Source: Steromphala cineraria
Taxonomy: Eukaryota > Mollusca > Gastropoda > Trochida > Trochidae
Direction of reading: 5' to 3'
Assembly: GCA_916613615.1 (NCBI GenBank)
Contig: OU744735.1
Location: forward strand, 56,250,082-56,314,081
Length of the DNA: 64,000 nt
Under the pieces are notes generated by a model. The model worked only from the letters and a program-made list of their open reading frames with translations, did no database searches and was not told the DNA's origin. Position numbers and translations under genes: made by a program. Each line of letters starts with the position of its first letter. Positions within the stretch are counted from its first letter, which is position 1. Positions 1-9,826 of this stretch are shown here, piece by piece.

Positions 1-1597
1 ACGAGTGATAACACTGTGATAATACCCCAACTGTGTAGCAATAATTGGCAACCTCAAATGCAACCATTTGTTCGAGAGAGACGAAATTGTTGCCACCTAA
101 AAAGTTGATTTCTCAAAATACACGAGCATTTGTGATTGTCTGCATCAATGTATAGGGGGTTGTTTATGCCATAAAACATCTTCGATGTCATTTTCAACAT
201 TTTGTAAAAAAAAATACTCAAATGAAATAAGTAGTGCTTAACTTATTATTCTGGGTATATAAAGTAAATATGACCCATTAACACTTCGTTCCAAAATGAT
301 CGATTATAAAGTATTTTGTTGAGAAATGTTGACCAATTTTCAGAAAATGATTATATTACATAGGAATTTATGAACAGCGTAAAATACTTTTATCATGCAA
401 CTGTATCAGCAAAATGATTAAACAATGAATGTACAACAAGGCCACGTGTGTTATCTGAAATATCTGAGAATTACATAGCTGCAAGTTCAAAGACCGTTTT
501 CCATATTTATGAATCTGTGTGTCATAGTGCCAGATTGGACTTAATGTGATTATCCTACCTCGAATAAAACACGGTCAATTTCGGTTGTTCTTTTCAATGA
601 ACAGTGGATTACATAATTGTCCTTAAGTAATGCTGATTTACTGAAATCAAACCAACACTACTCGATGTATCAAAGCATATTTTATTATTTTTGTACATCA
701 TGTCTATTTGTTGTCTTATATCCTGGTATGTTAAATCTCCGAATAAAGGTTCTTTGAACTCATTTACAATTAAACTGTCTTTGGGTTTATTTTGGATATG
801 TAACATTGCCTCATATGTAGACTGTCAGGCAAATTTATAGGCTGCAAAATCATATACATTACATCACATGGTCGTGTAAGTGAACGATCGCAATGTCGCA
901 ATGACCACATCTATATATATACCAAGAAATGTTGAAAGGCTGGTGCGTATTCTTACCTGTCAAAATCAAAAGAAATAATTCCTTGGCCGCCATTTTGATT
1001 ACAAAGGTAGTCCCATTTTGGAAACGAATATAAGAATGAAGGAGAGATAAGATCGCCTTTCTGTCACCAGATACTAGGAAATAGTGTCAATTGTGGACCT
1101 TTTACCTCGATATCGAGATAAGAGGGTTAAAAATAGCTTTGGACAAAAAATCATCGAAGGGTAGCGATGTTGAGGTTGCGACTCAAGCTGTTCGTCTCTT
1201 CTCTTTTAAAAACCATATACATCTTTCAGCTATTGATCTAAGTTTGATACGCCACTGGAGCTATTTTTTCAGTGATTTGTCGGAATTAAAAAAAGGGGTT
1301 TGATCTTTATGTTTATCAAACATGCTGATAACAATAACCAAACATTTCACTGTTTATTATTCAGATTTATGACTTACTGGACTTCCATTATTAAATTATT
1401 GATAAGAAATTGGTATGGTAAATTCGAGATAGAAATATTTGTACATCTTGTTGGTTCAGGGTTCAAGTATCACGTTCAATTGTAGCTTTGGTAACATCAT
1501 AAACAATTTTAATCGTTGTAAACAGATATCGTCTACTCGTAGTCTCCACGAAGGTAACATTAATACTACCTGAATGAAAACATTTTAAATTTGAAAC
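1..1597 (+). other. Upstream region of gene copy A, no coding sequence recognised
   Basis: Conserved with 45643-47347. The short open frames here lack a normal start or any recognisable domain. A TATA-like stretch (GGGTATATAAAG) near 252-263 lies about 1.3 kb before the coding start and could be a promoter only if a long 5' UTR exists. The first ~45 bases are the tail of a Tc1-type transposase relic that is fuller in copy B. Confidence 0.5.
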
Positions 1598-4582
1598 ATG
1601 GGAATCGTCAGGTGGGTTATCTTTGTTTTCCTGATAGCCTGTACAAATGCAGTTATAGTGATGCAACATTGGACTCGACTCAGAACTGGAATGTGTTCTC
1701 TCACAAAGGGCAGGAAACTGCAGCGCGGTGCTGACTGTGGGCGTGTCACACGAAACCCTTCAACTTGTTCGTGGTTTTATTTTGACGGACGATACACATT
1801 TTGTCACAGGGAAAAACCGACAGTGAACATAACATCGGCTTTGACTGTCTATACCATTTGTTTTGAACAAGGAAACGACATACGCAGCAGCAAAAGTTTA
1901 CATGGATATTTATCAAGTAGCAGGTTCGCTAACATGGGTAGCTCTGACGACTCCGGAGGTTCAACAAAGACAGTAACCAGTAGCTACCCAGCGACCACAG
2001 ACCCTGTATCACAATATCGTCGGGAAAGTGTAGCAACAGTTGAATTACCCTTGAAAAAAGGTGAAATAGATATCACAAGGCATACTGTAACAAATGAGGG
2101 AGAAGATGTCAAAACAACGTATTCAAATATACACAATGATTTGCAAGTAACAAAAAAAGTCCGAAATGTCAAAAACGATGAAGTGTCAAAAGGTGATAAT
2201 GAACTTCCAACAATCGCTTATCAAAGGAGAGATGACACATTGCACGTGGTTAACAGTGAACATGAACGTCTTGTAACCAAAGATGATGAAATGTACGTGA
2301 CTAAAGATGACATGTTTGTGACAAGAGTTGATATGGCGGTGACAAAAAATTACATGTCTGTGACAAAAGATGATGTAACTGTGACAAAAGATGACCTGGT
2401 TGTGACAAAAGATGACATGTACGTTACTAAAAATGACATGATTGTGACAAAAGATGACATGGGCGTGACTGAAGATGACATGGGCGTGACTAAAGATGAT
2501 ATGGACGTGACTAAAGATGATATGTACGTGACAAAAGAAATCACGTTGCCAACCACATGTGGATGTCCACCATTAATAAGAAAGCAAAGTAAAGAAACAG
2601 GCATATTTTTCTGCAAATCGACATCAGGTACGGCTTCTCCATCAACGATCTATGGATACGACTCAAGAAAAAATAAAATGGTTTACATAACAAGGATAAA
2701 GACTCTAGTCACGGGTATTGCTGTAGATATCAGTCACTGTATGGTATTCTGGTCCTCAGGTAGCAAGTGTTATTCTCGATGTTTGATTGGAGGAATTACA
2801 AAGCTACTGACTAAAGCTAAAAATGTTCAGGGTTTACAGTATGACGTAAATCGCAGACTGTTGGTAATTTTGTCTTCATCAGGGAAAAAGTTTGTATTTG
2901 TTAAAATGTTGAATGATGGCAAAAACAAATCAGTTATTCTGAAAACTCATTTAGCGCGCTATTTTGAACTAAATAGAAGAACGGGAACATGCTATTTCAC
3001 CGTTGGCACAAATACTATTAAAACATTTAATTACGTTGGTTTAAAAAACAACCAAATAACTTCTCAATTCAAGGTGAAGCATTCTTTGGGTAACTTTGCC
3101 ATTGTTCCTCATTTACATATATTACTTTATTGCAATAAACAAACAAGGGAGATGCATTATTACAATGAAATAAAACAAACCCAAGGTAAAACACATGCTA
3201 AGCTAAAGAAAACTGATAAGTGTTATTCTATCCACTATTGTCATGCAGGTAAGTTCATGAAATCTGTATCTCGTGATGTTATCGTCTTTGGGAAAAATAA
3301 CAAACGTAAAAAAACGTTCAAACTACCTAAGAAAAAGGACAAAACAGATATTTTTGATTTTTTCACATCTGATCGTCAATTGAAAATTGAAGACTTGCAT
3401 GTGGTGACTGAAAGTTATTCGCCGCTGAATAAAGATGACATGTTTGTGACAAACGATGGTATGTTTGTGACAAACGATGACATGGTCGTTACAAACGAAG
3501 ACATGGTCGTGACAAATGAAGACATGGTTGTGACAAACGATGACATGGTAGTGACAAACGATGACATGGTTGTGACAAACGAAAACATGGTTGTGACAAA
3601 AGATGACATGTACGGGACAAAAGATGTTCCGTTTGTGACGAAAGATGACCGCGCTTTGACAAGAACTTGTAAATGTCCACAATTGATAAGAAAGCAAAGT
3701 AAAAAAGCAGGGATATTTTTCTACAGATCGTCATCGGCTACCGATTCTCGATCAAAGATCTATGGATACGACTCTAGGAGAAATAAAATGGTTTACTTAA
3801 CAAGGATAAAGACTGTAGTAACAGGTATTGCCGTAGATATCAGCCATTGTAAGATATTTTGGTCCTCAAGTAGTAAGTGTTATTCTCGATGTCTGATTGC
3901 AGGAGTTCCAAAGATGCTGACTAAAGCTAAAAATGTTCAGGGTTTACAGTATGACGTAAATCGCAGGCTGTTGGTGTTCTTACTTTCCCATAAAGGAAAA
4001 ATGCTTATCATTAGGATGTTGAACACTGGTCAAAAGAAGAAAAAGATTATTGAAACAATGGTCGGGAAGAATATTCAACTTGAAACAAAAACCGGAACAG
4101 GCTATTTCATCCAAAGTAGAAACTTATTGGTTAGGTTCAAATACGTTGGTTCAGGAACAAAGATTATTCGTACATTCCATTTAACATATTTTGGAAGTCC
4201 TTTTGGTGTAGATTCTGATTCACACCGGTTACTATACTGCGATAGTAAAACCAGGAGAATATTTTATGTCAATATAAGACACGAAAACCAAGAAAGTGCT
4301 CACCCTCCAGCGCATAAAAATGATAAATGTTTTGGAATTTTTTACTTTCGAAATCATATATTTATGGCATCAAAATCAAATAATATTATACTGTATGTGC
4401 AGTATAAGCAACAACGAATTACTTTCAAAGTACCATTGTCAGATACTTCCGAATATTTTTCTTCGGAATTTGCGTTCACAAAACGTCAACGTTCAAAGAC
4501 AAGACATCATCATGCTGAAAATAATGTGCATTTGTCTTCAAAAGACTATTACCTGTCTTCATCAGACGATTATCCGTCTTAA
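1598..4582 (+). CDS. Secreted heptad-repeat / tandem propeller-like protein, copy A (994 aa)
   Basis: Single uninterrupted frame, apparently intronless. Residues 1-20 form a signal peptide (hydrophobic core WVIFVFLIA, ending CTNA). A short Cys-containing segment and a Ser/Thr-rich stretch follow. Acidic heptads of type VTKDDM plus one residue cover about residues 224-318; a Cys-rich domain of about 270 residues begins CGCPPLIRKQSK (about 321). A second heptad block (VTNDDM type, about 611-687) and a second related domain (CKCPQLIRKQSK, about 690) follow, then a short Ser/Asp tail. The two large domains match one another closely in their first third (IYGYDSR, VTGIAVDISHC, VQGLQYDVNRR). The GIAVD / GLQYD spacing recalls YWTD LDL-receptor-type beta-propellers, but the YWTD motif itself is degenerate, so the fold is my inference. 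Expected to be extracellular; function unknown. The frame ends at a TAA inside a repeat that continues downstream. Confidence 0.85.
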   Translation: MGIVRWVIFVFLIACTNAVIVMQHWTRLRTGMCSLTKGRKLQRGADCGRVTRNPSTCSWFYFDGRYTFCHREKPTVNITSALTVYTICFEQGNDIRSSKSLHGYLSSSRFANMGSSDDSGGSTKTVTSSYPATTDPVSQYRRESVATVELPLKKGEIDITRHTVTNEGEDVKTTYSNIHNDLQVTKKVRNVKNDEVSKGDNELPTIAYQRRDDTLHVVNSEHERLVTKDDEMYVTKDDMFVTRVDMAVTKNYMSVTKDDVTVTKDDLVVTKDDMYVTKNDMIVTKDDMGVTEDDMGVTKDDMDVTKDDMYVTKEITLPTTCGCPPLIRKQSKETGIFFCKSTSGTASPSTIYGYDSRKNKMVYITRIKTLVTGIAVDISHCMVFWSSGSKCYSRCLIGGITKLLTKAKNVQGLQYDVNRRLLVILSSSGKKFVFVKMLNDGKNKSVILKTHLARYFELNRRTGTCYFTVGTNTIKTFNYVGLKNNQITSQFKVKHSLGNFAIVPHLHILLYCNKQTREMHYYNEIKQTQGKTHAKLKKTDKCYSIHYCHAGKFMKSVSRDVIVFGKNNKRKKTFKLPKKKDKTDIFDFFTSDRQLKIEDLHVVTESYSPLNKDDMFVTNDGMFVTNDDMVVTNEDMVVTNEDMVVTNDDMVVTNDDMVVTNENMVVTKDDMYGTKDVPFVTKDDRALTRTCKCPQLIRKQSKKAGIFFYRSSSATDSRSKIYGYDSRRNKMVYLTRIKTVVTGIAVDISHCKIFWSSSSKCYSRCLIAGVPKMLTKAKNVQGLQYDVNRRLLVFLLSHKGKMLIIRMLNTGQKKKKIIETMVGKNIQLETKTGTGYFIQSRNLLVRFKYVGSGTKIIRTFHLTYFGSPFGVDSDSHRLLYCDSKTRRIFYVNIRHENQESAHPPAHKNDKCFGIFYFRNHIFMASKSNNIILYVQYKQQRITFKVPLSDTSEYFSSEFAFTKRQRSKTRHHHAENNVHLSSKDYYLSSSDDYPS
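2268..2545 (+). repeat. Coding heptad array, block 1, copy A
   Basis: About 13 tandem 21-bp units encoding VTKDDM plus a variable residue (Y, F, A, S, G, I, D). The first units are degenerate (VTRVDM, VTKNYM). The unit length is a multiple of three, so unit gain or loss keeps the frame; antisense frames are open as a by-product. Confidence 0.9.
3427..3652 (+). repeat. Coding heptad array, block 2, copy A
   Basis: About 11 units, mostly VTNDDM or VTNEDM plus V or F, ending in VTKDDM and degenerate units before the second Cys-rich domain. Copy B has only about 6 units here, so this array has changed length since the duplication. Confidence 0.9.
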
Positions 4583-5035
4583 ACAAAAGATTATCTGCCT
4601 TCACCAGACGATTATCGTTCTTAGACATTTTGAATATCTGCCTCCTACAGATGATTTTCTGTCTTCAACAGAAGATTATCTGCCTTCAACAGAAGATTAT
4701 CTGCCTTCAACAGACGACTAGCGTTCTTAGACATTTGAATATCTGTCTTCAACAGATGATTTTCTGTCTTCAACAGACGACTAGCGTTCTTAGACATTTG
4801 AATATCTGCCTCCTACAGATGATTTTCTGTCTTCAACAGAATATTATCTGCCTTCAACAGAAGATTATCTGCCTTCAACAGACGACTAGCGTTCTTAGAC
4901 ATCTGAATATCTGTCTTCAACAGACGATGATCGTTCTTCTACACCTTAGTATCGTTCTAGTTCTGAGACACTTATCCTTGTTCAACAGACGATTAACCTT
5001 CCTAGACTCATGATTATCTTTATCCACAGAAGATT
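4510..5035 (+). repeat. Tail minisatellite spanning the stop codon, copy A
   Basis: Tandem 21-bp-type units built on TCTTCAACAGACGATTATC continue from the last codons of the gene through about 450 bp beyond the stop. Larger composite units ending GCGTTCTTAGACATTTGAATATC recur. In frame they would read as Ser-Thr-Asp/Glu-Asp-Tyr repeats, like the encoded C-terminus. Copy A has more units than copy B. Confidence 0.85.
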
Positions 5036-5059
5036 ATAGTTGACAAAACATCGCAGCTA

Positions 5060-5886
5060 ACAAGTTTGATCCCTCTCTGTTGGCAGTTTTTCTAAAAGTT
5101 TTGATGTTACAGTGGTTGCTGACATTTGTAAAGATATTGAAAATGTAAGTTCTTTAAGTATTGATTGTCACGTTAATAATATTTGTGATTATAAACATTA
5201 CCCATGTTATACAAATGCTGCATCATTTTGATTTGGCGTTTAAAGAAACTACAAAAAAATCGAAAAGGAAATATAAATACCATAAACCTTTGTTTGTTGC
5301 AAATTGTAAAACAATGCGGAGATGCGTTTTCATAGACGTAACAAATCTCAGCATTTTAAATCAGCGTTCTTAAACGCAAGTAAAGGGTACAGTCAAACCT
5401 TAAAAACGGCTTTTTCAAATTTGAGGAAAGATTCTGCAGATAATCTCCACTTTACAAAAAATACTGATTCAAAATCATTTTGGAATATCTTGAAACCTTT
5501 CGATACAAAAAGAGAATCACAGTTTCTTAAAGATTTAAATGCAGCTCAAGATATATGTAATGATGGTGTCGACAACGTTGATGTTTGTGACAGTGGTTGA
5601 ACATTTTGATTATGTAGACGATGGTGTTAATATTCATGACTTTGATGATAATTCCCAACATACTTGTATTGTTAGTAAGTATACTTTGGATGTTTCCTTC
5701 ACCAATAAAGAAAAACTGGAATCTGTACATCACTTTTAAAACATAATATAGCTGTCGGTTTGTATAATGTATATACTGAGTATATTAAAGGTTCCATATA
5801 TATGTTGCTCCCTGTCAATGTAAAGTTGTTTAATATCATTTTAGAGTATGGAGTAATGCGGCCTTTGGGTATGATAAGACACATTT
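5060..5886 (+). mobile_element. Decayed LINE fragment, copy A
   Basis: Disrupted frames match the endonuclease-to-reverse-transcriptase linker of non-LTR retrotransposons: a basic stretch (RRNKSQHFKSAFLNASKGY), then KSFWNILKPFDTK, and near 5800 a LLPVNVKLFNIILE-like segment that precedes RT motifs in LINEs. Multiple frameshifts make it a relic. The same element is longer in copy B. Confidence 0.7.
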
Positions 5887-5889
5887 ATA

Positions 5890-5962
5890 AGTGAGTGAGC
5901 GAGGAAGTTTTTGTTTAACGCTGCTTGGGAAATATTTCAGCCATTAGCGTCCAATCTATGAG
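5890..5962 (+). repeat. Short dispersed repeat (SINE-like head)
   Basis: Begins GTGAGTGAGCGAGGAAG and continues with TTTAACGCTGC..TTTCAGC, resembling a very common gastropod dispersed repeat. It sits exactly where similarity to copy B ends. Family recognition is from memory. Confidence 0.4.
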
Positions 5963-6061
5963 AAAAATATGTTTACGTATTTATGCTCCCATAATGAAAC
6001 ATATTGTATATTTATATTTTTTCTCTTTCTTTTCGTAATCTCCATGAGAATAAATCATTCA

Positions 6062-6246
6062 TTCATTCAACAGACGATTGTCATTCTCAGACACCGGTTT
6101 ATTCTTCTTCAACAGACGATTGCCATTCTCAGACACCGGTTTATTCTTCTTCAACAGACGATTGCCATTCTCAGACACCGGTTTATTCTTCTTCAACAGA
6201 CGATTGCCATTGTCAGACACCGGTTTATTCTTCATCAACAGAAGAT
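6062..6246 (+). repeat. 42-bp minisatellite, about four units
   Basis: Units run CAACAGACGATTGCCATTCT..CAGACACCGG..TTCTTCTT with little divergence; 42 bp is a multiple of three, so several frames stay open. Its TCTTCAACAGACGATT core is shared with the tail minisatellite of the propeller genes. Confidence 0.9.
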
Positions 6247-6299
6247 TAAGTCTCGTGGTGACTATTATGCCATTACTATTAACATCATAATTAATGTTT

Positions 6300-6816
6300 G
6301 AAGCATGTTTACTATTTTGAAAGTGTAAAAAAACATGTTTCGGCTAGTTAATTAAATGAAGGACAAATATCAAAATAAATACCATTGTTCCATAAAGAGA
6401 AACAGCATTTTCTATATGTTCTTCTCACTGTCCTAGATTTGTGTCTCTCTTTGATTATATTGTGCTGGAATAAGAAATTCAAGAAGGTTATCAAGAACAA
6501 TGTCATATTAGAACAAAGAAGTGGTCTGTTTATGCTTCCCATGACTTCATTGCATATTCACCCCTTTGTCATATCAATATTTAGATTAGTGTATATTAAC
6601 TGAGATTAACTGTATGTCTATATTCGTATTTTATTATAATTTATAATTTATAATTTTTTTACTGCACATTGGTTACATCTTTACTGAAAGTTCTACACAT
6701 ATTTCACATGTTGTTACTCCACGTTATTCTACCTCAGCCACTCTATAAAGGCAATTTAGTAAGTTTAAAGCATTAAGTCAATCTCGTTTTTTTCCCCAAA
6801 TAACTTTTAGTTTTTG
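6300..6816. other. Non-coding, nothing recognised
   Basis: AT-rich DNA with short A/T homopolymers and a TTATAATTTATAATTTATAA microrepeat near 6635; no supported gene. Confidence 0.5.
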
Positions 6817-6825
6817 TATATTCAT

Positions 6826-7261
6826 CAGTCTGATTAAAATCGACCGTACTCCGAGGAATAAAATATCAAAAATATTGTCTCTATCGGGGCTCGAACCAGC
6901 CAGAACATCCTCTCCGTCTCGGTCTGAATGCACCCACCTCTATCGCATGTTCCTATGACTAGTTTAGCGCAGACAAACCCAGTCATAAGCTATCCAAACA
7001 CACCCTCGTTTTTAAATAGTGTTTAGAGGTGATTATGTATAACGAATGGTACACTGGAGTTACCTTCCCCTGCATGATATCGAAGCTTTTACTGCGCCCC
7101 TTGCGATTGGCTAGATGAGCTTGCGTCAGAACATGCGGGTAATAGAAGTGCATTCAGACTGTGAACGAGAGGAAAGCCGGGCTGGTTGAAGTGCAAACCC
7201 CACTAGAGACAATATTTTTACACTTTTTTTCCTCGAATCACAGTCGACTTTAGTCAGACTG
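6826..7261. mobile_element. Mutator-like MITE with 9-bp target duplication
   Basis: About 436 bp with long imperfect terminal inverted repeats (about 130 bp) that start CAGTCTGA and include AAAATATTGTCTCTA and CAGTCTGAATGCAC on opposite strands. It is flanked by TATATTCAT at 6817-6825 and 7262-7270. Long inverted repeats with a 9-bp duplication are typical of Mutator-like elements. No transposase is encoded. The related repeat at 61118 shows TATATTCAT without the insertion. Confidence 0.75.
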
Positions 7262-7270
7262 TATATTCAT

Positions 7271-7995
7271 AATAATTATGTTCTGTTATCGCCTTGGTTA
7301 GAAGTGCAAAGGGTCGTCGTGTCTTGCATCACTGACATTTCCGTCGCAAATACATCCTCTTTAAATTAAGTTCTCATGAAACGTCATCTCAGGTCTTATG
7401 GTTCAGGATTTGTGTTGGAGTGATAAGATCCACTGCTGTCCTCATGACTTCCGGTGGGTGTGTACCTCAGCTATTGTCGCATGCTTTGCTGAAACTACAG
7501 TTTATTATATTGTGCACTTGAGTCACCCAACCTGACCTTGTTTCAAAGAGACAAGTTCATGTAACGTCATAGACCGTGGTAATCATAAGCTGGCAATAAA
7601 TGTTTTTATTGGTCGAAATTTGGCAGATAGTTTCTGCATTTTCTTTTGAGCCAGGGGAACCCCAGTAAAGGCCAATTATTGCTTGTATTCAAATAAGAGA
7701 GAATGATATAGGATTATGTATATTTAACTTCGTCTTTTGGGTGGATCGAATGAAGTTCAACACCAAACAGAGTAAAAACTGATCGCGTATAACACTGGTT
7801 TATTTATTTCCCTCCCTAATAAGAAACACTATTGATAAACTTCCAAAGACACTAAATTCAACTTCTTGAAATATTGTTAAAACAATTAATACTAATTTCT
7901 TAAAAGCTTGATGAATATGTATTTAGAACACTTTCAAAACATTAATTGCTAAGGAGTATAGAACGTTACCGCTGAAATAAGAAAATTCATTTGAG
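7271..7995 (+). repeat. Dispersed repeat family R1, copy 1
   Basis: Diverged direct match to 61118-62044, sharing for example CATTTCCGTCGCAAA, CTATTGTCGCATGCTTTGC, GGTCGAAATTTGGCAGATAG and CATTAATTGCTAAGGAGTAT. No coding capacity is recognised. Useful as an unoccupied reference for insertions in the other copy. Confidence 0.85.
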
Positions 7996-7999
7996 TTCC

Positions 8000-9700
8000 A
8001 TTGATAGGAACATTTTATTCAAAGAAATATTTTAAGACATGCTTCACAATAGTGTCATTGCATCCCTAGATGGTCAGCCAACGTGCTGTGACATCCACGT
8101 GTGATTCACAATTGTCTCATGGCACTGGACTTTACTACAGCATTAAACAACAGTATTCTCTATAATGTCATGGCAATATATCATGCATATCCTATCTAAT
8201 AGCCAACAGCATTGATTTATTTTTGGTGCAGGTTATTAGATAATCAAACCCTTTCACATTGACCAAAACTTGAAGTGAAATTACATGCCGTGCATCAGTT
8301 TAATTCGTCATATGAATTGTTTTCAATTCATAAGAGTTCTTCTTAGGATTTTTACTTTAAGATAACATTTGATGTTTGATAATTATCTACAAAACTATTT
8401 GATTCAACACAACTATAAAACGACAAATAAGACATTATCTAAATTAAAATACATAGATGGGCCCATTTCCCTCGCATTTACAAAACATAACTATTGCAAA
8501 CATGTGATATTGTAAACTGGCCATAATCAAATGCATCTCATATCATGTATATATTCAACAACTTTCAGAAACTTGGATGTGTACTATCTTCTGTCCGTTA
8601 GTTATTTTCGTCGAATGGACCTATCATATTTGTTGTACACGTTTTGATACAAATGGTGATAATATGAATATATTATTTATTCATTTAATATCACAATATG
8701 CACATCCGGTTCCACTAATTCCTAGACTTTGAGTTTCAAGTGTGCTTGTGCGTGTGTGCGCGTGTGTGTGTGTGCGTGTGTGTGCGTGTGTTCGACGAGG
8801 TAAGAATGACAAAGACGAGAATTAATAGTATTAGATGCACAAATCGTTAAAAGGTAATAGTTAGACAATATCATTAAAAGAAATCAGTTTAGTTGTTTCA
8901 AATGTCACATATCCATACGCTTCAAACATTTACTGACAAATCATTTAGAAAGGAAGGATTTGCCTCATCGTAATCACATTATTACCTCGACCAAAACACT
9001 AACATTTAACGCAACTTCTTATCATGAAAATCAACCCAAACCTGTCCATCAACCAAAAATTTGCAGAAAACCGCACCTTGCTTTGCCAGGTAGACATTGT
9101 TAACATATACATATATGTTTGAATAACTCAATAACATCCCAACTATTCAAACACGCAGTTATCACTAAAAGGGTGAAGATTGAGTAATGAGTAAGTCAAT
9201 TAATTAGGTTTAGATATTCTACCCCTGGCTGATTTTTAACACAGCCTGCAAGGAAGTATTAAGGAATTGTATGCTAAAGTCGTTGTTAAGTCAGTGCCCG
9301 CGGTGAGTTTGTTGAACCTCAAATTCTCCCAAAATCTAGCAAAATTTCCCCCCAAAATTCAACAAAAGTTTCACTCGTAATGTAAACATAAACCTCATCT
9401 CCTAAACCAAAAACCTTAACTATCATTCTACACCTCAACATAAACCCTTATCTCAAACAAATCACCCGTAACCCGTCCCTTACCGATAACTTCACCAAAC
9501 CGTAACTAACTGCAAAACTAACTGCAAAAGACAATCTCAATAACATCTGATTGACCATTTGATTTAAGTAAATTTGATGGATTATATTTGAGTTGATAAG
9601 AAGTGTTCTCATGTTACGATGGATCAGCTTTTAGAATGTTTGCGCAAAACAGAACACGCCCCGGCCGTCTAGGTATAGATATGTCAGAACCTCACTCATT
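8000..9700. other. Non-coding flank 3' of the lectin gene
   Basis: Apart from the GT microsatellite, I see only AT-rich sequence and a C/A-rich stretch near 9320-9530. The last part presumably holds the 3' UTR and polyadenylation site of the minus-strand lectin gene; no unambiguous signal was chosen. Confidence 0.5.
8738..8792 (+). repeat. GT-rich microsatellite
   Basis: Interrupted (GT)n with GC steps (GTGTGTGTGTGCGTG). Confidence 0.95.
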
Positions 9701-9706
9701 GCTTGA

Positions 9707-9826
9707 CTAAACAGGCAGAAATTCGAACTTGCTGACACTCATATCCGCATGAAGAACCAAGTTGTCAGGATGTTCATCAGGGGTAATGTCTCCTATCCCA
9801 CCGTAATACGTACCATCGATGAAGAC
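9707..9826 (-). CDS. Lectin exon 6: galectin C-terminus and stop
   Basis: Acceptor AACTTTTCAG; encodes VFIDGTYYGGIGDI, then LVLHADMSVSKFEFLPV and TAG. This matches the galectin end ('VxVDGxxF..F.HR....I..L.I.GD') in shape. Confidence 0.88.
   Translation of the reverse strand, partial: VFIDGTYYGGIGDITPDEHPDNLVLHADMSVSKFEFLPV

Larger units (their letters stand above)
1..5886 (+). repeat. Segmental duplication, left copy (A)
   Basis: Nearly co-linear with 45643-51665 in direct orientation. The window begins inside the block, so its left edge is unknown. It contains upstream DNA, a complete heptad/propeller gene, its 3' minisatellite and a decayed LINE. Differences from copy B are mostly point changes plus repeat-number changes, an 80-bp class deletion near base 44 and a 46-bp deletion near base 127. 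Similarity stops near 5886, where a GTGAGTGAG-type repeat begins. Confidence 0.93.

Noticed and set aside
1091..1485. Two short + strand frames upstream of each propeller gene, conserved in both copies
   Set aside because: Conservation follows from the recent duplication; no normal ATG start or domain is seen.
2350..3734. Several minus-strand frames of 60-124 codons opposite the heptad arrays
   Set aside because: They are by-products of 21-bp coding repeats, which keep several frames open; they have no independent signal or domain.
6885..6930. tRNA-like GGCTCGAACCAGCC on the minus strand
   Set aside because: It lies inside the terminal repeat of the MITE and no cloverleaf or A box is evident.
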